Positions 5,107 through 8,321 of a stretch of DNA of 8,321 nt are shown in pieces (position 1 is the first letter of the stretch; every line of letters starts with the position of its first letter). The stretch is from Solobacterium sp. (lineage in GTDB: Bacteria > Bacillota_I > Bacilli_A > Erysipelotrichales > Erysipelotrichaceae): NCBI GenBank assembly GCA_015256455.1, contig JABZMB010000054.1, positions 1-8,321 of the forward strand, given 5' to 3'. A program made the translations under genes and the position numbers. The notes beneath the pieces were generated by a model. The model saw only the letters and a program-made list of their open reading frames with translations. It was not told the DNA's origin and did no database searches.

Positions 5107-6471
5107 ATGAATAAAAAAGTAGAAAATATTATTATTGGTTTTGGTAAGGCTGGTAAAACACTAGCAAATTACTTAGGTAATAAAGGTGAAAAAACAATAT
5201 TAGTTGAGAAGTCACCTAATATGTATGGAGGTACATGTATCAATGTTGGATGTATTCCATCTAAGTTTTTGGCAACTGCAGCTGATCGTAGAAGCTACAG
5301 CCAAGTAAGTAATGAAGAATATTATAAGAATGCAGTTATCAATAAGAAAGCATTGATTGCAAAACTCAATAAAGCTAACTATGACAAGGTAGCGATGAAT
5401 AGTAACGTCGAAGTCATTGATGGACTTGCTTCATTCAAGGATGAACATACAGTAAATATTCAGACAGCAAATGGAGTAGAGGAAATATCTGCTGATCGTA
5501 TCTATATCAATACAGGTGCTAAGCCATTTATTCCTTCTGTAGAAGGTCTAGAAGTAGGTAAGAGAATTCATACGAGTGAAACACTTATGAATCTAGAGGA
5601 TTTCCCTAAGACATTAACAATCTTAGGTAGTGGTTTCATTGGCCTTGAATTTGCGGCTACATATGCAAAGTTTGGTACAAAGGTTACAGTTATCGATAAA
5701 GCAGAAAAACTACTTGCGAGAGAAGATGATGATGTAGCAACTGCTGTACTTGAATCCTATAAATCGTTAGGTGTTGAATTTATCTTTGGAGCGGACACAA
5801 AGCAGGTTGAACAAGATGAAAATACAGTTACTCTATCTTATGAAGTAAATGGAGAAGCTAATAAGATTTCTTCAGATGTATTACTTGTTGCGACAGGTAG
5901 AACTCCAAATACAAAAGAACTCAATTTAGAAAATGCAGGTATTGAGGTTTCAGAACGTGGATTTGTGAATGTAAATGAACACCTACAAACAAATAAGCCA
6001 CATATCTTTGCGATGGGTGATGTAAATGGTGGTCCACAGTTTACTTACATTTCTTTAGATGACTATCGTATTGTAAAGAGTTATTTAGATGGTAACGGTG
6101 CTTATACAAGAAACGATAGACAACCAATCGCATTTTCAGCATTCTTACATCCAACTTATTCCAGAGTTGGTTTAAGCGAGAAGGAAGCTCGTCAGGCTGG
6201 ATATAACATCAAGGTAGCCACATTACCGGTTACTGCAATTCCAAAGGCTAAGATTCTTGGTAATCAAACAGGTATTTATAAGGCAATTGTAGATGCAGAT
6301 ACAAATCAGATTTTAGGTACTGTGCTATTTGGTGAAGAATCTCATGAAGTAATCAATATCGTCGTAACTGCAATGATTGCAAAGCAACCATATACAGCAC
6401 TTGCAAATCAGATCTTCACACATCCAACAATGGCAGAAGCATTAAATGATTTGTTTGGTTTAATTAAGTAG
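5107..6471 (+). CDS. rclA: RclA/Har-type flavoprotein disulfide reductase, probable hypothiocyanous acid reductase
   Basis: A 454-residue cytosolic FAD enzyme of the glutathione reductase/Lpd superfamily. GFGKAGK (11-17) and E34 bind FAD. C44-INVG-C49 is the redox disulfide, and GSGFIG (174-179) is the NAD(P) fold. D197 at the end of that fold's second strand hints at NADH preference. GDV at 304-306 is the second FAD contact, and the C-terminal H439 and E444 are the catalytic His-Glu pair of the dimer partner. As recalled, E. coli RclA shares IIGFGKAGKTLA, MYGGTCIN-GCIP, GG-QFTYISLDDYRIV and IFTHP-M-E-LNDLF, well beyond general superfamily similarity. RclA and its streptococcal counterpart Har reduce HOSCN, the lactoperoxidase product, to thiocyanate and protect cells from it. 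The gene has its own promoter and terminator. Lpd is unlikely, since no dehydrogenase-complex genes are nearby; MerA is also unlikely, since there is no heavy-metal domain or C-terminal Cys pair. Family placement is strong, activity inferred. Confidence 0.88.
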   Translation: MNKKVENIIIGFGKAGKTLANYLGNKGEKTILVEKSPNMYGGTCINVGCIPSKFLATAADRRSYSQVSNEEYYKNAVINKKALIAKLNKANYDKVAMNSNVEVIDGLASFKDEHTVNIQTANGVEEISADRIYINTGAKPFIPSVEGLEVGKRIHTSETLMNLEDFPKTLTILGSGFIGLEFAATYAKFGTKVTVIDKAEKLLAREDDDVATAVLESYKSLGVEFIFGADTKQVEQDENTVTLSYEVNGEANKISSDVLLVATGRTPNTKELNLENAGIEVSERGFVNVNEHLQTNKPHIFAMGDVNGGPQFTYISLDDYRIVKSYLDGNGAYTRNDRQPIAFSAFLHPTYSRVGLSEKEARQAGYNIKVATLPVTAIPKAKILGNQTGIYKAIVDADTNQILGTVLFGEESHEVINIVVTAMIAKQPYTALANQIFTHPTMAEALNDLFGLIK

Positions 6472-6496
6472 TTTCACTATTGAATAAGTATTATAG

Positions 6497-6529
6497 CTAT
6501 AGCTAATGTGAGTTGGCTATAGTTTTTTT
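6497..6529 (+). terminator. Intrinsic terminator after the reductase gene
   Basis: CTATAGCTAA (6497-6506) pairs with TTGGCTATAG (6513-6522) over ten positions with one G-T wobble, around a six-base loop. Seven T follow (6523-6529). It isolates the reductase gene as a single-gene unit. Confidence 0.88.
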
Positions 6530-6531
6530 AT

Positions 6532-6567
6532 TCATATACATGTCAATTATATTTGACATGTATATGA
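6532..6567 (+). promoter_or_regulatory. 36-bp palindrome, probable operator of the XRE regulator
   Basis: TCATATACATGTCAA (6532-6546) and TTGACATGTATATGA (6553-6567) are exact 15-base inverted copies around a six-base centre. There is no T-run, and the right arm contains a consensus -35 TTGACA (6553-6558), so this looks like a protein-binding site over a promoter rather than a terminator. Half-sites ATACATG/CATGTAT are 21 bases apart, two helical turns. Confidence 0.7.
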
Positions 6568-6579
6568 GGATATGATAAT
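6553..6579 (+). promoter_or_regulatory. Promoter of the regulator-membrane protein pair
   Basis: Consensus -35 TTGACA (6553-6558) is followed by GATAAT (6574-6579) at a spacer of 15. TAATTT at 6576-6581 with a spacer of 17 is an alternative -10. Transcription would start near 6586, leaving a leader of about 34 bases that contains the second operator-like site. Confidence 0.6.
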
Positions 6580-6589
6580 TTATGTATAT

Positions 6590-6610
6590 CAAATATATTT
6601 GACATTTATA
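6590..6610 (+). promoter_or_regulatory. Second operator-like site in the regulator leader
   Basis: CAAATATATTTG (6590-6601) is a perfect palindrome. The stretch from 6594 to 6610 repeats the 6548-6564 sequence, TATATTTGACAT then TATA, with one mismatch. The second TTGACA (6599-6604) is too close to the gene start to be a useful -35, so it is more likely part of a repeated regulator-binding site just downstream of the transcription start. Confidence 0.5.
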
Positions 6611-6619
6611 GAGGTGAGT

Positions 6620-6826
6620 ATGAATCGTGTAAAAGAATTTCGAGTCAAACTAAATATGTCTCAATTACAGTTATCTAGAGAGATAGATGTATCAAGGCAA
6701 GCAATCAATATGATTGAAAATGATAAATATAATCCAAGTTTAGAACTATGTATTAAACTTGCAAAAGCGTTACATACAGATTTAAATTCGTTATTTTGGA
6801 ATACTACAACAGGAGAACAAGAATGA
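6620..6826 (+). CDS. Small XRE-family HTH transcriptional regulator
   Basis: A 68-residue single-domain Cro/C1-type DNA-binding protein. The helix-turn-helix covers about residues 13-35 (MSQLQLSREIDVSRQAINMIE), followed by the typical YNPSLELCIKLAKAL and a short hydrophobic end at LFW. There is no effector domain. The start chosen is ATG 6620, preceded by GAGGTGAG (6611-6618). A Met at 6572 in the same frame lies in the promoter region and would add hydrophobic residues with no family match. The stop overlaps the ATG of the membrane protein gene (ATGA at 6823-6826). Small XRE regulators translationally coupled to a short multi-helix membrane protein are a recurrent Firmicutes arrangement. The palindromes just upstream point to autoregulation, presumably with the membrane protein affecting regulator activity, though nothing here shows how. 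Confidence 0.88.
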   Translation: MNRVKEFRVKLNMSQLQLSREIDVSRQAINMIENDKYNPSLELCIKLAKALHTDLNSLFWNTTTGEQE

Positions 6827-7335
6827 AAAAGAATTTACAAATAGAATTTATTAAATATTTTTATGGCATCACAACAGAATTAGATGAGTATGTAAAACAA
6901 GAATTATCTAACTTTGGAAACAATATGTATATGTTATTCAGTTTTGGTATGATTGGTGGTTGGATTTTATCTATTTGCTTTAATCAAGATTGTCTAACAC
7001 CGATTCTATTGATCAGTTTTATTTATTCTCAGATTAAACAAGAAGCTCTTATCATGAAACTAGGTTTAAATAAGATAGAGGTTACTTCTAATGAGGTTGA
7101 CTCAGCAAAGAAAAGGTTATTGAGAAGAATATTCTTACATGTCTTCATTTCTGGTATCATTGCGGCGATGGTGTTCCATGGATTAATTCGTGGTGGATAT
7201 ATTATTTTTAAGGGTTTTGATCCTTCGAGTAGCTTTATGGTACCAGGTATAATAGCTGCATTTATTGCAATTGTCCTTACTGCATTCATAATTTACTATA
7301 GTAATTTAAAAAATATTATTGTGGTAGAGGAATAA
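6823..7335 (+). CDS. Four-helix membrane protein of unknown function, partner of the XRE regulator
   Basis: A 170-residue integral membrane protein with predicted helices at about 35-52, 57-71, 103-122 and 137-159. A cytoplasmic N-terminal segment contains FYGITTELDEYVKQELSNFGNN (13-34), and a charged loop lies at 72-102. The N-terminal pattern, a short basic start then YGI...LDEY..QE...GN, recalls the DUF3278-type proteins that accompany small XRE regulators in Firmicutes. That family name is a recollection and needs a profile search. No catalytic motif is visible. The start chosen is ATG 6823, with AGGAGA (6811-6816) six bases upstream and an ATGA overlap with the regulator stop; an earlier in-frame ATG at 6796 lacks a ribosome site. 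Possible roles are sensing membrane stress or holding the regulator at the membrane, both inference. Confidence 0.75.
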   Translation: MKKNLQIEFIKYFYGITTELDEYVKQELSNFGNNMYMLFSFGMIGGWILSICFNQDCLTPILLISFIYSQIKQEALIMKLGLNKIEVTSNEVDSAKKRLLRRIFLHVFISGIIAAMVFHGLIRGGYIIFKGFDPSSSFMVPGIIAAFIAIVLTAFIIYYSNLKNIIVVEE

Positions 7336-7344
7336 TACATTACT

Positions 7345-7358
7345 ATACATGCATGTAT
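7345..7358 (+). promoter_or_regulatory. 14-bp palindrome with the same half-site as the regulator operator
   Basis: ATACATGCATGTAT is a perfect palindrome made of ATACATG and CATGTAT placed back to back. The same two half-sites flank the centre of the 36-bp palindrome at 6532-6567. It lies 13 bases upstream of the -35 box of the antiporter gene. Confidence 0.5.
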
Positions 7359-7384
7359 GTATATCTTTGTTTTGAAAGATATAC
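7359..7384 (+). repeat. Inverted repeat over the antiporter -35 box
   Basis: GTATATCTTT (7359-7368) and AAAGATATAC (7375-7384) are exact inverted copies around a six-base loop. The right arm includes most of the -35 TTGAAA. Only four T follow, after a gap (TGAATTTT), so it would be at best a weak terminator for the membrane protein gene. An operator is an equally good reading. Confidence 0.55.
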
Positions 7385-7400
7385 TGAATTTTGATAGAAT
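7372..7400 (+). promoter_or_regulatory. Sigma-A promoter of the antiporter gene
   Basis: TTGAAA (7372-7377) and TAGAAT (7395-7400) are separated by 17 bases, each with one mismatch to consensus. The start point would be near 7407, giving a leader of about 20 bases. Confidence 0.7.
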
Positions 7401-7409
7401 GACAACAAT

Positions 7410-7419
7410 GGGGGGGTGG
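7410..7419 (+). promoter_or_regulatory. Poly-G ribosome binding site of the antiporter gene
   Basis: Seven G (7410-7416) followed by TGG lie seven bases before the ATG at 7427. The tract takes the place of the usual AGGAGG. It can pair with the anti-Shine-Dalgarno only in part, and its length could vary by slippage. Confidence 0.55.
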
Positions 7420-7426
7420 ATAGCAT

Positions 7427-8321
7427 ATGTTTTATATATCAGTCATATTACTAGCTGCTCTGATAGCGGTTCAGATAGCAAAGAAGTCCGGAATTCCTTC
7501 TTTGATGTTGTTCTTATCTTTAGGTATCATAAGTAGTCTTATTGGGTATAAGTTTGATGATTATCAGTTTGCAGAAAACTTCTCCAAAATAGCACTATTA
7601 ATTATCATCTTCTATGGTGGTTTTGGTACAAACTGGAAAGCTGGAAGAACTGTTGTAATCGAATCATTAATTCTATCCACATTGGGAGTCATCTTTACGT
7701 CATTACTAACGGGTACGTTGATTCATTTTATTCTGCGTTTTGGCTGGTTAGAGAGTTTCTTAATAGGTTCTATCATTGGCTCTACGGATTATGCGTCTGT
7801 ATCAAATATACTTTCTTCAAAGAATTTGAATTTAAAATACAATACAGCATCTCTTTTAGAACTTGAAAGTGGATCAAACGACCCAATGGCGTTTACACTG
7901 ACTTGTATCTTCTTAGCTTTAATCAAAGGAGAACAGATTTCTATTGGCACAATATTATTCTTCCAAATATTCTGGGGTATTCTTATTGGTGTAATCGTTG
8001 CTTATGTTGTTCGTAAATTCATGGAGTATACTGACCTTCAAAAAAGTGGATTTATTACCGTCTTTATCATTGCGGTTGTATTATTAGCTTTCTCAATTAG
8101 TGAACTGTTAAATGGGAATGGATACTTAACGGTGTATATTCTGGGTTTGATTTTAGGGAATCAAGTATTTATTGCAAAGAAAGAAGTAACCTTCTTCTTT
8201 GATGGTGTATCTAATATTATGAATATTCTATTGTTCTTTATCTTAGGATTATTAGCTACACCTGCACATATTTTAGTAAACTTATTCTTTGCGATTGTCA
8301 TTGCGGTTGTACTTATCTTTG
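7427..8321 (+). CDS. CPA1-type K+(Na+)/H+ antiporter, 3' end outside the window
   Basis: The first 298 codons of a cation:proton antiporter with no stop before the window edge. Hydrophobic helices alternate with short loops from residue 1 onward. The inverted-repeat core motifs are GSTDYASV (118-125) and LELESGSNDPMA (144-155), where N151-D152 is the ND pair that carries the ion and D152 is the likely ion-binding residue. This second motif, with Pro after the Asp, matches the CvrA/NhaP2 potassium/proton antiporters better than NhaA or Kef proteins. The product exchanges cytoplasmic K+ or Na+ for protons and so affects internal pH and volume. Whether a C-terminal TrkA-C or RCK domain follows cannot be seen. 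It has its own promoter and an odd poly-G ribosome site, and follows the XRE-membrane protein pair with possible shared operator half-sites. Confidence 0.85.
   Translation, partial: MFYISVILLAALIAVQIAKKSGIPSLMLFLSLGIISSLIGYKFDDYQFAENFSKIALLIIIFYGGFGTNWKAGRTVVIESLILSTLGVIFTSLLTGTLIHFILRFGWLESFLIGSIIGSTDYASVSNILSSKNLNLKYNTASLLELESGSNDPMAFTLTCIFLALIKGEQISIGTILFFQIFWGILIGVIVAYVVRKFMEYTDLQKSGFITVFIIAVVLLAFSISELLNGNGYLTVYILGLILGNQVFIAKKEVTFFFDGVSNIMNILLFFILGLLATPAHILVNLFFAIVIAVVLIF

Noticed and set aside
6572..6619. Upstream ATG extending the XRE regulator by 16 residues
   Set aside because: It lies in the -10 region, has no ribosome site, and its codons run through the second operator-like repeat. 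ATG 6620 has GAGGTGAG before it.
7029..7289. Minus-strand 86-codon open frame
   Set aside because: It mirrors the four-helix membrane protein gene; there is no ribosome site or domain, and the + strand gene has a clear start and overlap.
7408..7416. Poly-G tract as an in-frame coding switch from ATG 7408
   Set aside because: ATG 7408 is out of frame with the antiporter, and removal of one G to bring it into frame creates an immediate TAG. Any effect would be on the ribosome site, not on the reading frame.
1..8321. CRISPR array, tRNA or rRNA, insertion sequence, phage genes
   Set aside because: No regularly spaced repeats, cloverleaf-like stretches, transposase motifs or terminal inverted repeats flanking a gene were seen.

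Overview
The window is a run of short-spaced genes, all on the + strand, from a low-GC Gram-positive (Firmicutes) genome. Strong Shine-Dalgarno sites, ATGA-type gene overlaps, intrinsic terminators and UGA used as an ordinary stop all fit this. The mix of genes would suit an Erysipelotrichia-like, host-associated bacterium, but that placement is an inference and cannot be settled from the window alone.

Region 1 (1-1667) is the end of a phosphonate-type ABC transport operon. It holds the last codons of one permease, a complete second PhnE-like permease, and a class III metallophosphoesterase overlapping it by one base. The operon ends at a hairpin whose left arm lies inside the last codons of the phosphoesterase gene. 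Import of a phosphorus compound followed by phosphoester hydrolysis is the likely theme.

Region 2 (1669-5036) is a separate transcription unit. Its promoter has a TATAAT box so close to the first ATG that the mRNA is probably leaderless. The genes are a HAD-family hydrolase with an unusual DxN catalytic motif, an iron-sulfur RNA m5U methyltransferase of the RlmD/RumA type lacking the TRAM domain, a small-molecule-type SAM methyltransferase, and a small alpha/beta hydrolase. The first three overlap by ATGA. A near-perfect 11-bp terminator closes the unit.

Region 3 (5051-6529) is a single-gene unit encoding a flavoprotein disulfide reductase that closely resembles RclA/Har, the hypothiocyanous acid reductases. 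This is the most clearly host-related gene here: it suggests exposure to peroxidase-derived HOSCN, as on mucosal or oral surfaces.

Region 4 (6532-8321) starts with a 36-bp palindrome and a second related site upstream of a small XRE-type regulator. The regulator overlaps a four-helix membrane protein of unknown function. A third palindrome built from the same half-site, a good sigma-A promoter and an odd poly-G ribosome binding site precede a CPA1-type K+(Na+)/H+ antiporter that runs off the window. The shared half-site suggests that regulator, membrane protein and perhaps antiporter are under common control. No tRNA, rRNA, CRISPR array, insertion sequence or gene-free stretch over 300 bases was seen.
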